DNA of 39,191 nucleotides from an uncultured Lachnospiraceae bacterium (GCA_949840915.1 CATKXY010000011.1:1-39191); one strand, 5' to 3'; shown: positions 8,442-16,604, numbered from the stretch's first letter. Notes: a model not told the origin generated them from the letters alone. Translations and numbers: made by a program.

Positions 8442-9960
8442 CCTCAAACTCCTTCAAAATGTCCTCGGAGGGTGCCTTTGTGCAAAGGCTCACCGCCACG
8501 ATCATCAGGAGGCTCACTGCAAAGCCCACCACCAGAGAATAAAGTCCTGTAGCTGCGCCGACGGTAACGCCGTTCACCAGAGGAATATAATCCCACACAA
8601 TCACCGACAAAGCGCCTGACACCACGCCTGACACAGCCCCTTGAAAATTACACCTCTTCCAGAACAGGGACATGAGCACCAGCGGCCCAAAGGCAGCGCC
8701 CAGTCCTGCCCACGCATTAGACACCAGACCCATGATCGTGTTCTGGGGATTCAGCGCAATGATATATGCCAGCACCGCAATCACCAGAACCGTGATCCGG
8801 CTGATGACAAGCACCTTCTTATTGGACGCCTTCCGATCGACAAGCCCCTTGTAAATATCCTCCGCCACACTGGAAGCGCTCACCAGAAGCTGGGAGTCTG
8901 CCGTGGACATGATAGCCGCCAGAATACCGCAGAGGAAAATTCCCGCAATGAAAGGCACCTTAAGCCTGTTGGACAGAAGCTCCACGATCATATGGATAAA
9001 CACTTTCTCACTTCCCGCCTCCACCAGAGCGTCCGGCGCCAGAAAAGCGCGTCCCAGCACACCGATAAAGCAGGCAAAGAACAGAGACAATGCCACCCAG
9101 ATAATAGCTGTGACCTTAGATTTGGTCAGCTCTTTCTCATCCTTCACCGCCATGAAACGCACCAGAATATGAGGCATTCCAAAATATCCAAGACCCCATC
9201 CCAGACCCGAGATAATATTCACAAAAGTGTTGTTTCCGCCTTTATATCTCATGATATTTACAAAATCTTCCGCAGTGCCCGGCAGAGTATTGGCCGCCAG
9301 TCCCGCACTCACAGACATCCCGTCCTCCTGCATGACAAGCAATGCGATGATGGGAATTGCAAGAAGCGCCACCAGCATCAGCATTCCCTGAATAAAGTCT
9401 GTCACACACACCGCAGAGAAACCGCCCAGAAAGGTATAGACCAAAATCACGATTGCGCCGATGGTCAGCGCCAGCTTGTAATCCCATCCAAAGAGAGACT
9501 CAAAGAGCTGGCCTCCCGCCGCCAGTGCAGAGGCACAATACACTAGGAAAAAGATGACTATGGTCACAGAAGACACCATCATCAGAATTCTCTTCTCATC
9601 GTGAAAGCGATTCTCAAAATAAGAGGGCAGCGTCAGGGAATTATTGGCCCGAATCGTGTAGCGGCGCAGTCTCTTGGATATCAGAAGCCAGTTTAAGACA
9701 GTACCCACAAACAAGCCCAGCGCCACCCAACCGTCTCCACCGATACCCACCAGATAAATCGAACCGGGTAAGCCCATCAAAAGCCATCCGCTCATATCGG
9801 AAGCCTGCGCGGACAAAGCCGCCACAAATCCTCCCAGTTTTCTGCCTCCCAGAAAATAATCTTCCGCACTTGAATTTTTGCCGGAATAATATGCACCCAC
9901 GCCCACCATCAATAGCAGGTAAGCGGCGAACGCCACCAGCATCCATACGATCTGTGTCAT
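8413..9960 (-). CDS. putP: Sodium/proline symporter
   Basis: Predicted integral membrane symporter importing proline with sodium, sodium:solute symporter family. At 515 residues it has the normal length, with about 13 membrane segments. The N-terminal signature VGVGAYYSGKNSSAEDYFLGGRKLGGFVAALSAQASDMSGWLLMGLPG is strongly PutP-like, and TVIIFFLVYCASALAAGGQLFESLFG and GILAAIMSTADSQLLVSASSVAEDIYKG follow the family pattern. GAGGAGG precedes the ATG. The gene is probably monocistronic. Another substrate in the same family is possible but less likely. Confidence 0.92.
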   Translation of the reverse strand: MTQIVWMLVAFAAYLLLMVGVGAYYSGKNSSAEDYFLGGRKLGGFVAALSAQASDMSGWLLMGLPGSIYLVGIGGDGWVALGLFVGTVLNWLLISKRLRRYTIRANNSLTLPSYFENRFHDEKRILMMVSSVTIVIFFLVYCASALAAGGQLFESLFGWDYKLALTIGAIVILVYTFLGGFSAVCVTDFIQGMLMLVALLAIPIIALLVMQEDGMSVSAGLAANTLPGTAEDFVNIMRYKGGNNTFVNIISGLGWGLGYFGMPHILVRFMAVKDEKELTKSKVTAIIWVALSLFFACFIGVLGRAFLAPDALVEAGSEKVFIHMIVELLSNRLKVPFIAGIFLCGILAAIMSTADSQLLVSASSVAEDIYKGLVDRKASNKKVLVISRITVLVIAVLAYIIALNPQNTIMGLVSNAWAGLGAAFGPLVLMSLFWKRCNFQGAVSGVVSGALSVIVWDYIPLVNGVTVGAATGLYSLVVGFAVSLLMIVAVSLCTKAPSEDILKEFEDVNNNKLEA

Positions 9961-10025
9961 AAAACCCTCCTCATTTGCTCTTTGGCCGCCATGGCAAGCG
10001 CGGCTTTTTACGCATTTTTATACAA

Positions 10026-10054
10026 AGTCTACCTTTTATTGTCATGTAAGTCAA
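10026..10054 (-). promoter_or_regulatory. putP promoter
   Basis: Minus-strand TTGACT (10049-10054) and TAGACT (10026-10031) with a 17-bp spacer form a good housekeeping promoter. The predicted +1 near 10019 gives a leader of about 59 bases to the putP ATG at 9960. Confidence 0.7.
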
Positions 10055-10086
10055 TAGAAAGTTGTGCTTTGCCCCGTCTGGAACAT

Positions 10087-10147
10087 TGTGATTGCGGCAT
10101 TAGATGGTATCGAGGCGGGAGGAGACACTATCTAATCCACAATCACA
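10087..10147. repeat. 61-bp imperfect palindrome between putP and the methyltransferase gene
   Basis: The left arm begins TGTGATTG (10087-10094) and is matched by CAATCACA (10140-10147); further in, ATTAGAT (10099-10105) is matched by ATCTAAT (10130-10136). Together the arms are about 25 bases with a few mismatches around a G-rich centre (10113-10124). It lies upstream of both divergent promoters, so it is not a terminator of a visible gene. It could be an operator, a structured RNA, or a dispersed palindromic element. Confidence 0.6.
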
Positions 10148-10199
10148 TTATTTTAGGTTGAACAACAGGAGCTCACATTACATTCTACCGCGCACGCTC

Positions 10200-10228
10200 T
10201 TGCAAAGGAGAACAAAATCCTGTATAGT
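10200..10228 (+). promoter_or_regulatory. Promoter of the methyltransferase gene
   Basis: TTGCAA (10200-10205) and TATAGT (10223-10228) with a 17-bp spacer; predicted +1 near 10235. Because the -10 box covers an in-frame TTG at 10228, translation must start further downstream, which supports the ATG at 10285. Confidence 0.7.
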
Positions 10229-10284
10229 TGGAGAATAAGCGAATCGCTAAAACGCCACAAAATCAGAAAGGATCGGCAGATATC

Positions 10285-11190
10285 ATGTGGATTGCCTCAG
10301 ACTGGATAGATTATGAAGTATTGGACACCTCAAACGGGGAGAAGCTGGAGCGATGGGGAGATTATATTCTGGTGCGGCCGGACCCTCAGGTAATCTGGAA
10401 CACACCTCATGCCCACAAGGGCTGGAAACAGAAAAACGGTCATTATCACCGCAGCGCCAAGGGCGGCGGCGAGTGGGAATTTTTTGATCTGCCCGACGAG
10501 TGGAGCATCGAATATGTCAACCGGGAGAGCTTTCCGGCAGCCGGGGGCAGTCTTACTTTTCATTTGAAGCCCTTCAGCTTTAAACACACAGGTCTCTTCC
10601 CAGAGCAGGCTGTGAACTGGAACTGGTTCAGCGCCAAAATTCGGAAAGCGCTGGAGGAAAAGCCTGCCCGTCAGATCAAGGTGCTGAATCTCTTCGCCTA
10701 CACCGGAGGGGCGACACTCTCCGCCGCCGCAGCAGGAGCAGCCGTTACGCATGTGGATGCCTCCAAAGGTATGGTGGGCTGGGCCAAAGAGAATGCCCTC
10801 GCATCGGGACTCGGCGACGCTCCCATCCGCTATCTGGTAGATGATTGCGTAAAATTTGTGGAACGCGAGCTCCGCAGGGGTAACCGGTACGACGGCATCA
10901 TCATGGACCCGCCCTCCTATGGCCGGGGCCCCAAGGGGGAAATCTGGAAAATAGAGGAGAGCATCTGGCCCTTTATCGAACTGTCAAGCCGTCTGCTCTC
11001 CGAAAACGCTCTGTTCTTCCTGATCAATTCCTACACTACGGGACTGCAGCCCGCGGTGCTCTCCTACATGCTTCACACCGCTGTGGCAAACCGCTTCGGC
11101 GGACGTGTGGAGGCGAAGGAGATCGGTCTGCCTGTCACAGAGAGCGGTCTGATACTGCCCTGCGGAGCTTCAGGACGGTGGGAGCATTAA
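10285..11190 (+). CDS. Class I SAM-dependent methyltransferase, RlmI-like
   Basis: Predicted methyltransferase of 301 residues, related to the 23S rRNA cytosine-5 methyltransferase group. The SAM-binding motif I VLNLFAYTGG is at residues 133-142 with the acidic ribose-binding VDAS near 157-160. The catalytic motif DPPSYGRGP is at 208-215. I place the start at the ATG 10285 because AAAGGA lies 13-15 bases upstream and an upstream TTG falls inside the promoter. No PUA domain is seen at the N-terminus, unlike true RlmI, so the substrate is open; rRNA is the best guess. It converges on the anti-sigma gene with a 7-bp gap. Confidence 0.82.
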   Translation: MWIASDWIDYEVLDTSNGEKLERWGDYILVRPDPQVIWNTPHAHKGWKQKNGHYHRSAKGGGEWEFFDLPDEWSIEYVNRESFPAAGGSLTFHLKPFSFKHTGLFPEQAVNWNWFSAKIRKALEEKPARQIKVLNLFAYTGGATLSAAAAGAAVTHVDASKGMVGWAKENALASGLGDAPIRYLVDDCVKFVERELRRGNRYDGIIMDPPSYGRGPKGEIWKIEESIWPFIELSSRLLSENALFFLINSYTTGLQPAVLSYMLHTAVANRFGGRVEAKEIGLPVTESGLILPCGASGRWEH

Positions 11191-11197
11191 ATTCGGA

Positions 11198-12100
11198 TCA
11201 CCCCACTGAACGAAGCATCTCCCACAGGGTATCCGTATCGCAGCTTCCCTGAAATACGATCAGGATATAGTTATCATTTGAGTGGTAACAGATGCAGAGG
11301 ACTCCGTCATCGATCCTGCCGTCCGGCAAAACGGCATCGGCAATCTGCGCCTCCATATCATCCCGGGTCATTTCCGCTCCCTCCAGAAGCGATTGCCCTT
11401 CCGGAAGTTTCTCTTTCCAATCCGGCTCTTCCCAGTCCGGTTCTTCCATGCCGAAATTCTGCGCTGTCCAGAGGAAGCTTCCCTTCCCGTCAGGATAAGT
11501 CCAGCAAAATGTCACTCGTTCCTGATCCGTCAGGGTTTCCCTTGTCACCCAGGCAATCTCCCCCTCCGGCGGCAAAGCCGAGGGAAGATAGTTTCCCACC
11601 ACAGACGTCTCGCCGGCCAGGGCAAGTGTAAGCGCCTGATCCTCCACAATCACTTCCTTATCCTCTGCACTGTCCGTCTTAAACTTCTCCATATTTTCTG
11701 CATTGTAATCTTCGGGATCCTTCTGTACCGGAGCTGCCTCCGCAGAATCCGCTGCCATTTCTCCGGCACTGGCATCCCCGTCTGTCTTCATCTCCGGCTC
11801 CTCATGGGCACTACCGCTCATGATGCCGCTGCCGTTCTGAAACTGCATGTCAGATTTGGCGTCTCGCGACAGTTGAGGAAATTTCGCAGCCTGCAGTCCC
11901 AACAGCCCGATTCCCAAAACTGCAATTCCCAGCACCGCCGCAGCCTTACCATACTTTTGTGCCAAAAACATGATCCTGCCCGGGGAGGATCCTCTGCCTC
12001 CGCGATCCTTCTCACAGGCAGCCAGATATTCCTCATCCACACCGGAAAGCGCGCCGAACAAGCGCTCCGCTCCCTGACGTCTCTTACTATCGTTGCTCAT
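11198..12100 (-). CDS. Putative membrane-anchored anti-sigma factor
   Basis: A 300-residue protein with a short cytoplasmic N-terminus (1-50), one membrane helix at about 52-70, and a long extracellular part. The region after the helix is acidic and low complexity (about 80-150), followed by a folded C-terminal domain rich in W, D and E. Its start overlaps the end of the ECF sigma gene by four bases, the classic arrangement for a sigma/anti-sigma pair. No HxxxCxxC zinc motif is seen. Function as the sigma antagonist is inferred from topology and coupling, not from a recognised domain. Confidence 0.7.
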   Translation of the reverse strand: MSNDSKRRQGAERLFGALSGVDEEYLAACEKDRGGRGSSPGRIMFLAQKYGKAAAVLGIAVLGIGLLGLQAAKFPQLSRDAKSDMQFQNGSGIMSGSAHEEPEMKTDGDASAGEMAADSAEAAPVQKDPEDYNAENMEKFKTDSAEDKEVIVEDQALTLALAGETSVVGNYLPSALPPEGEIAWVTRETLTDQERVTFCWTYPDGKGSFLWTAQNFGMEEPDWEEPDWKEKLPEGQSLLEGAEMTRDDMEAQIADAVLPDGRIDDGVLCICYHSNDNYILIVFQGSCDTDTLWEMLRSVG

Positions 12101-12657
12101 AATATCACGCCCTCCCGCTCCAGATACGTTTTGAGTTTACTCCGAACCCGAAAGAGCGTAGTCTTTACCGTGTTAAGGTTCATATCGTACCGTGCCGCAA
12201 TCTCATTGTACTCCTCTGCATACCAGTATCTGCGCAGGAAAACATTGCGGTCCCGTTCCTTTAAAGTACTCAGGAAACGATTCAGGCTCCGCTGCAGCTC
12301 CGCTTCCTCCACTGCGTCCTCCGTGGTTTCCGCGGCAGGCACACACTCCGCCAGTTCATCCAATGCCAGCTCCATCTCTCCGCTCCTTCGTTTCAGGGTA
12401 TTTTTATATTTCCATCTGTCAAAAGAGAGATTGCGGGTAATGGTTCCAAGAAAGAGCGACAGACGCTTGGGCCGGTTGGGCGGGATAGCCCTCCATGCCC
12501 TGAGCCAAGTATCGTTGACGCACTCCTCCGAGTCCTCTCGGGTATGCAGAATATGATAGGCAATACTGTAGCAGTAATTCCCATAACTTTTTTGTGTCTC
12601 AGTGATGGCCTGCTCATCCCGCTTCCAGTACAAATCCAAAATTTCCGTATCCTGCAT
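12097..12657 (-). CDS. ECF-family RNA polymerase sigma factor
   Basis: A 186-residue sigma-70 family protein of the extracytoplasmic function type. Region 2 spans about 10-85 (AYHILHTREDSEECVNDTWLRAWRAIPP, then LFLGTITRNLSFDRWKYKNTLKR, the -10 recognition part). Region 4 spans about 125-180 (LKERDRNVFLRRYWYAEEYNEIAARYDMNLNTVKTTLFRVRSKLKTYLEREG), a helix-turn-helix that reads the -35. Regions 1 and 3 are absent as expected. It is preceded by its own ECF-like promoter and coupled to the membrane protein downstream. Confidence 0.93.
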   Translation of the reverse strand: MQDTEILDLYWKRDEQAITETQKSYGNYCYSIAYHILHTREDSEECVNDTWLRAWRAIPPNRPKRLSLFLGTITRNLSFDRWKYKNTLKRRSGEMELALDELAECVPAAETTEDAVEEAELQRSLNRFLSTLKERDRNVFLRRYWYAEEYNEIAARYDMNLNTVKTTLFRVRSKLKTYLEREGVIL

Positions 12658-12702
12658 GCCCCGCTCCTCTTAGTACCGTTTCCGCTTTCTATCTCAAAAA
12701 GA

Positions 12703-12730
12703 TAGACGATATTTTTCCGGAAAGGTTTCA
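12703..12730 (-). promoter_or_regulatory. ECF-type promoter of the sigma/anti-sigma operon
   Basis: The minus strand carries TGAAAC (12725-12730), a 16-base spacer, and CGTCTA (12703-12708). This matches the TGAAAC-N16-CGT pattern of many ECF promoters, such as SigW-type ones, and no housekeeping promoter of similar quality is visible, so I infer autoregulation. A 6-bp hairpin (12689-12694/12700-12705) covers the start region. The predicted leader is about 40 bases. Confidence 0.65.
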
Positions 12731-12778
12731 CTTTCTGTTGTGATCTGTCTGATTTCTGAAAATACGCTTTCGCACTTT

Positions 12779-13318
12779 TTAATAATTCTCGGCTTTGATC
12801 TGGAAATAAGCCTGAGGATGCGCACATACAGGGCATACCTCGGGCGCCTGCTGTCCCACACAGATATGTCCGCAGTTGGAACACTGCCAGATTCTGTCTC
12901 CATCCTTTGAGAACACCAGCCCGTTCTCCACATTGGCCAAAAGCTTTCTGTAACGCTCCTCATGTTCCTTCTCGATCGCGGCAACACCGTCAAACAGAGC
13001 GGCAATCTCGTCAAAGCCCTCCTCCCTGGCATCCTTTGCAAATTGTGCATACATATCCGTCCACTCGTAATTCTCACCCTCAGCAGCTATCTTCAGATTT
13101 TCTGCCGTGCTGCCGATGCCGTCATTGAGAATTTTATACCAGAGCTTTGCATGTTCTTTCTCATTTGCGGCGGTCTCCTCAAAGATAGCCGCAATCTGTA
13201 CATATCCGTCCTTTTTTGCCTTGGAAGCAAAATAATTGTACTTATTGCGAGCCATGGATTCCCCCGCAAAAGCTGCCTGAAGATTTGCCTCAGTTCTGGT
13301 TCCTTTTAAATTAGCCAT
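12779..13318 (-). CDS. rbr: Rubrerythrin
   Basis: Non-haem iron peroxidase of anaerobes that reduces hydrogen peroxide; cytoplasmic. The 179-residue protein has an N-terminal ferritin-like diiron domain ([11 protein letters not shown] at 17-27, [14 protein letters not shown] at 48-61, [11 protein letters not shown] at 113-123) and a C-terminal rubredoxin-like domain with Cys146, Cys149, Cys162 and Cys165. I chose the ATG at 13318 because GGAGG is eight bases upstream; an ATG six bases earlier is only two bases from it. Promoter and operator-like palindrome point to oxidative-stress control. Confidence 0.95.
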   Translation of the reverse strand: MANLKGTRTEANLQAAFAGESMARNKYNYFASKAKKDGYVQIAAIFEETAANEKEHAKLWYKILNDGIGSTAENLKIAAEGENYEWTDMYAQFAKDAREEGFDEIAALFDGVAAIEKEHEERYRKLLANVENGLVFSKDGDRIWQCSNCGHICVGQQAPEVCPVCAHPQAYFQIKAENY

Positions 13319-13352
13319 AATCATATCCTCCTTTATACGCCCGTCAACAAGG

Positions 13353-13372
13353 CGTTATAAATGATTATAACG
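13353..13372. promoter_or_regulatory. PerR/Fur-like palindrome over the rbr -10 box
   Basis: A perfect inverted repeat with 8-bp arms (CGTTATAA at 13353-13360 and TTATAACG at 13365-13372) and a 4-bp centre. On the minus strand it reads TTATAATCATTTATAA, close to the PerR box TTATAATNATTATAA with one extra base. It covers the -10 box and +1, where a repressor would block transcription. Binding by PerR is inferred; rbr genes are known PerR targets in clostridia. Confidence 0.6.
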
Positions 13373-13392
13373 TACCTGCATGTCTTTTTCAA
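13364..13392 (-). promoter_or_regulatory. rbr promoter
   Basis: Minus-strand TTGAAA (13387-13392) and TATAAT (13364-13369) with a 17-bp spacer; predicted +1 near 13357. The -35 box abuts the tspO stop codon at 13394, so rbr has its own promoter right after tspO. Confidence 0.8.
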
Positions 13393-13393
13393 C

Positions 13394-13870
13394 TCACAGC
13401 TGGGCAATTGCGATAACCAGATTCAGGTAACCTGCATAAGTAAGCCACACCAGATACGGAATCAACAGATTGCCCGCCACTACGTTAAGTTTCGTAAATT
13501 TTTGAAAGGTAATAAAGACCAGATACCACAGGAGCATCAGCCAGAAAAAAGCCGTGACATACGCTCCGAGACGAAAGAACAGCACAGGCCAGAACAGATT
13601 GACCAAAAGCTGAAGCCCATAGTCAAACAACGCAATTTTCCTCGCCTCCCCTGTAGGATTCTGATAGATGAGATAAGCGGCCACTCCCATCAGCACATAA
13701 AGAATCGTCCAGACGACAGGGAACAGCCATGGCTGCGGAGACAACGGCGGCTTATAAAGCGTGGCATAGATTTCCGGGATATCGGGTGAGAGAAGAGTTG
13801 CGAGGACGCCTGTTCCCAGGGCAATGGCTATACTGATGATCAGTTTCTTCCATTCAATTTTTGTGCGCAT
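13394..13870 (-). CDS. tspO: TspO/MBR family membrane protein
   Basis: Five-helix membrane protein of the tryptophan-rich sensory protein family, which binds porphyrins and is linked to oxidative and light stress. It has 158 residues, normal length, with the conserved YKPPLSPQPWLFPVVWTILYVLMGVAAYLIY and LQLLVNLFWPVLFF segments, and the last helices after NLLIPYLVWLTYAGYLN. I chose the ATG at 13870 because CGGAG lies five bases upstream; an ATG at 13897 has no site. Its ribosome binding site is inside the 3' arm of the preceding hairpin. Confidence 0.9.
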   Translation of the reverse strand: MRTKIEWKKLIISIAIALGTGVLATLLSPDIPEIYATLYKPPLSPQPWLFPVVWTILYVLMGVAAYLIYQNPTGEARKIALFDYGLQLLVNLFWPVLFFRLGAYVTAFFWLMLLWYLVFITFQKFTKLNVVAGNLLIPYLVWLTYAGYLNLVIAIAQL

Positions 13871-13940
13871 AAAAACTCCGAAAACTTTATTAATCATTTA
13901 TATGCCGTTATCCGGCACGGATTGCAAAGTTTTCGGAGTT
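13871..13940 (-). terminator. Hairpin element A: terminator after the FMN lipoprotein, overlapping the tspO RBS
   Basis: Perfect 15-bp inverted repeat (13874-13888 with 13926-13940), with an inner 5-bp hairpin (13903-13907/13913-13917), followed on the minus strand by five T (13871-13875). It lies 40 bases after the FMN lipoprotein stop, as expected for an intrinsic terminator. Its 3' arm contains the CGGAG that serves tspO, whose ATG follows the T-run directly. A related element lies at 16605-16679. A weak promoter inside the loop (TTGCAA, 19 bp, TATAAA) could give tspO a free ribosome binding site. Confidence 0.65.
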
Positions 13941-13979
13941 CTCCACACAGATTCTATTACTTGACAACTTATTGTATTT

Positions 13980-14420
13980 TTAATGAGAGGTATCTACAAT
14001 CGCTATACTGGAGTCCCCTTGTCTCGCCTGCTCTATCACAGCAACAGCAAGCTTTTGAAAGGATCCCCAGGAAGAAGTCGCCCCGGCTAAAACGTCAATT
14101 TCCACCTCTCCCTCTCCCTCCAAAAGCTGACCGGCATAATAACGGGTATACTCATTAGGATAAGTGCCTTGGGCATGCAGCATCGTCTGCATATATGTAT
14201 TATCCCAGCTCTTAATAAATCCACTTGCGTTTTCCGCATTATATTCCACAGAAACTATGCTCCCGCCTTTGACCATGATCGTAATATATTCTTTCCATCC
14301 ATGACTGAACTCAGCCGCCTGTGCAGTGTAGTAACCATCCTGAAGACCTGTCTGATCACCACAGGCTGTCAACAGCATTATACATGCCAAAATCAACGCT
14401 ATACTTAACATCCGTTTCAT
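13980..14420 (-). CDS. FMN-binding domain lipoprotein
   Basis: A 146-residue predicted lipoprotein with a lipobox ending in Cys20 (LLTAC), so it should be anchored outside the membrane. The rest is a single FMN-binding domain like those of RnfG/NqrC-type proteins: DGYYTAQAAEFSHGWKEYITIMVKGGSIVSVEYNAENASG, then VLAGATSSWGSF at about 110-121, whose GATSS resembles the covalent flavin attachment motif. The start overlaps the chemoreceptor stop by four bases (ATGA), so the two are coupled. Its likely role is extracellular redox chemistry or sensing; the electron partner is unknown. Confidence 0.85.
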   Translation of the reverse strand: MKRMLSIALILACIMLLTACGDQTGLQDGYYTAQAAEFSHGWKEYITIMVKGGSIVSVEYNAENASGFIKSWDNTYMQTMLHAQGTYPNEYTRYYAGQLLEGEGEVEIDVLAGATSSWGSFQKLAVAVIEQARQGDSSIAIVDTSH

Positions 14421-16453
14421 TTGTTGTATACCTCCTTCAAAGCAAACTTCCTTACCTGCGCCTGAAGTTCTTCAGCTTCCTTTGCCAGCAGTCCGCTGGA
14501 TTGACTCGTTCCGCCTGCATTTTGCAGATTCCGGTCGGCGATGGCAGAAATGGTCCCAATGCGTTCCTCCATGCTGGTCAGCGCACTCTCCTGCCCCTGT
14601 ACCGCTGCCACCAGATGGTCTGATATCTCACTAATCTCAGTAGAAACAACATCAATGGCACGAAGCGATTCGGCCGTACTCACATTCAATTCCATACCTG
14701 TCTGAATAACGGCTCTGGTGTGTTCCACGATTTTTACCGCGTTTTGAGCTGCCTTGGCACTTTTACCCGCCAGATCTTTCACTTCTTCCGCCACAACAGC
14801 AAACCCTTTACCCGCGCTTCCGGCATGTGCCGCTTCCACAGAAGCATTTAGAGCCAGTATATTTGTCTGGAATGCAATATCGTCAATAGCCTTGGCAATC
14901 GTTGTAATCTCCTGTGCGCTGGAACTGATATCATTCATAGCATTGGAAAGAGCCGTCATCTGGGTATTAGCCTCTTGTATCCTTTTCGTAATTTCACCGG
15001 TCATCGTGCGGGTCTGATTACTGCTCTTTGTGACATCGGTAAGTTGTTCTTTGACTCGAAACACTTCATTAACCAACTCCCCGGTCGCCTGATTCTGCTC
15101 TAAGGAAGCCTGATGCAGCTGCCCAGACTGTCCGCTCAGTTCTTCAGACATACTTGCAAGCCGCGTCGCTGCGTCCCGAAAGCCCGAAATTGTCTCGTTC
15201 ATGGACTGAAGGATAGTGCCAAGGCTGTTTTGAATAAGAGTAAAGTCTCCTTTATATTCAACCTGCGGCACAATCTGTAAATTCCCATTGGCAACCCCGC
15301 TTAATACCTGTTGAATATCGGATATGTACCGATTAACACTTTCTACCGTATCAGCCAATGTCCTGGTCATGACCTCCAACTCATCCCCTGACCGGAGATG
15401 AGCCACCTCTGTATGCAAGTCTCCGTCCGAAAGAGAAACCATCCGGCTTGTCACATTCTTAACCGGTTTGGAAATTGATCTGGCCATTTTCAGAATCAGC
15501 AAAATGGAAATCAGCAGCACCGCCAAAGTGCAAATCCCCGCTAATACCATCGCCTCGTCAATCAAACTATCATAATCCGACTTCGGCACCTGAATGACCA
15601 ATGCCCACTGTGTCCCACGGATAGGCGAAAATGCTACCAGCATCTCCTGTCCGTCAATTACAAATTCTGTTGCTCCCGTTTCCCCCGTGGTCACACTTTC
15701 AATCGCTTTCTCTTTACCCCCGCTAAGCTCCAGCAGCGTACTTCCGGAAATAACCTTTGACTGATCGGGATGTCCCATAACGATTCCTTCACGGTTAACC
15801 ATATAGGCCATACCATTTTTTCCAATATTTATACTGCTCAATACATCATGCAATGTATCATATTTATAAACACCCACCAGGTAAAAAGCTGTCTCGTTGT
15901 TCTCTTTCACAGGCATACCCATCATAATTCCCAATTTGTCCTCAAAAACGGTACTAGTGTGAATGGTGAGATTATCCGTTTTCTGTAAAAGCGCCAAAAA
16001 TCCACTATCCAAACTTTCTGGCGCGCCATCTATTCCCTGAACCAGTCTGCCGGTTAAATCGTACAGCGCGATCGTATGTAATTCATAAATCTCCGCTGCC
16101 TCTTCCAAAACAGCCTCCCGGTTTTTTTCCGGTTCCTCATTAACAGATTTTGACGTTTCCGTCATTTCATCTTCAATGCCGACTATGCTCATCCTGGAAT
16201 CGCCGGCAATCGTCATCATGCGATCCGCCAACATATGAATATTTGCTTCCACTGTCTTAGCCGACTGCCTGACCATGGGCTGCAGACTGTCCAGCAAAAT
16301 ACTGTTCGCCAATGATTGCATAGAAAGCGCCATAATCACACAACACACTCCCACCAAAATCAAAATATTAAGTGTTGTATTCCTTAATATTCTTCCGTTG
16401 AGGCTCCTCTTCACTCTGCGGCCGGAACGGAAGTCCGGCTGTTTCGTTACCAT
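14417..16453 (-). CDS. Methyl-accepting chemotaxis protein with Cache-type sensor
   Basis: A 678-residue transmembrane chemoreceptor. Membrane helix 1 is at about 29-50, followed by an extracellular dCache-like domain (about 55-295, with INIGKNGMAYMVNREGIVMGHPD and TTGETGATEFVIDGQEMLVAFSPIRGTQWALVIQVP). Helix 2 is near 300-320, then HAMP, then the signalling domain whose tip reads [47 protein letters not shown]. No CheR-binding pentapeptide is seen at the C-terminus. It is coupled to the downstream FMN lipoprotein, suggesting redox or electron-acceptor sensing. Confidence 0.93.
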   Translation of the reverse strand: MVTKQPDFRSGRRVKRSLNGRILRNTTLNILILVGVCCVIMALSMQSLANSILLDSLQPMVRQSAKTVEANIHMLADRMMTIAGDSRMSIVGIEDEMTETSKSVNEEPEKNREAVLEEAAEIYELHTIALYDLTGRLVQGIDGAPESLDSGFLALLQKTDNLTIHTSTVFEDKLGIMMGMPVKENNETAFYLVGVYKYDTLHDVLSSINIGKNGMAYMVNREGIVMGHPDQSKVISGSTLLELSGGKEKAIESVTTGETGATEFVIDGQEMLVAFSPIRGTQWALVIQVPKSDYDSLIDEAMVLAGICTLAVLLISILLILKMARSISKPVKNVTSRMVSLSDGDLHTEVAHLRSGDELEVMTRTLADTVESVNRYISDIQQVLSGVANGNLQIVPQVEYKGDFTLIQNSLGTILQSMNETISGFRDAATRLASMSEELSGQSGQLHQASLEQNQATGELVNEVFRVKEQLTDVTKSSNQTRTMTGEITKRIQEANTQMTALSNAMNDISSSAQEITTIAKAIDDIAFQTNILALNASVEAAHAGSAGKGFAVVAEEVKDLAGKSAKAAQNAVKIVEHTRAVIQTGMELNVSTAESLRAIDVVSTEISEISDHLVAAVQGQESALTSMEERIGTISAIADRNLQNAGGTSQSSGLLAKEAEELQAQVRKFALKEVYNK

Positions 16454-16525
16454 GTTTACATCGCTCCTTTTCTCTACTTTTTTAATTTCTTTTCATGCCG
16501 CAGTAGACATTTGATTTGCTGAATT

Positions 16526-16534
16526 ATTATACCA
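16526..16534 (-). promoter_or_regulatory. Extended -10 promoter of the chemoreceptor operon
   Basis: Minus-strand TGGTATAAT (TATAAT at 16526-16531, TG of the extended -10 at 16533-16534). The -35 region (16549-16554, TTTCTT) is poor, as is common with extended -10 promoters. Predicted +1 near 16519, leader about 66 bases. Confidence 0.55.
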
Positions 16535-16604
16535 CAAACCTTGGGTAAAAGAAAGCCCGCTAAATAGCCAATCATCAGTCTCTCTGAATTTTGAGAAAAG
16601 ACGC

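Noticed and set aside
10228..10284. In-frame TTG start 19 codons upstream for the methyltransferase
   Set aside because: The TTG lies in the -10 box of a good promoter (10223-10228), so it would not be in the mRNA; the ATG at 10285 fits.
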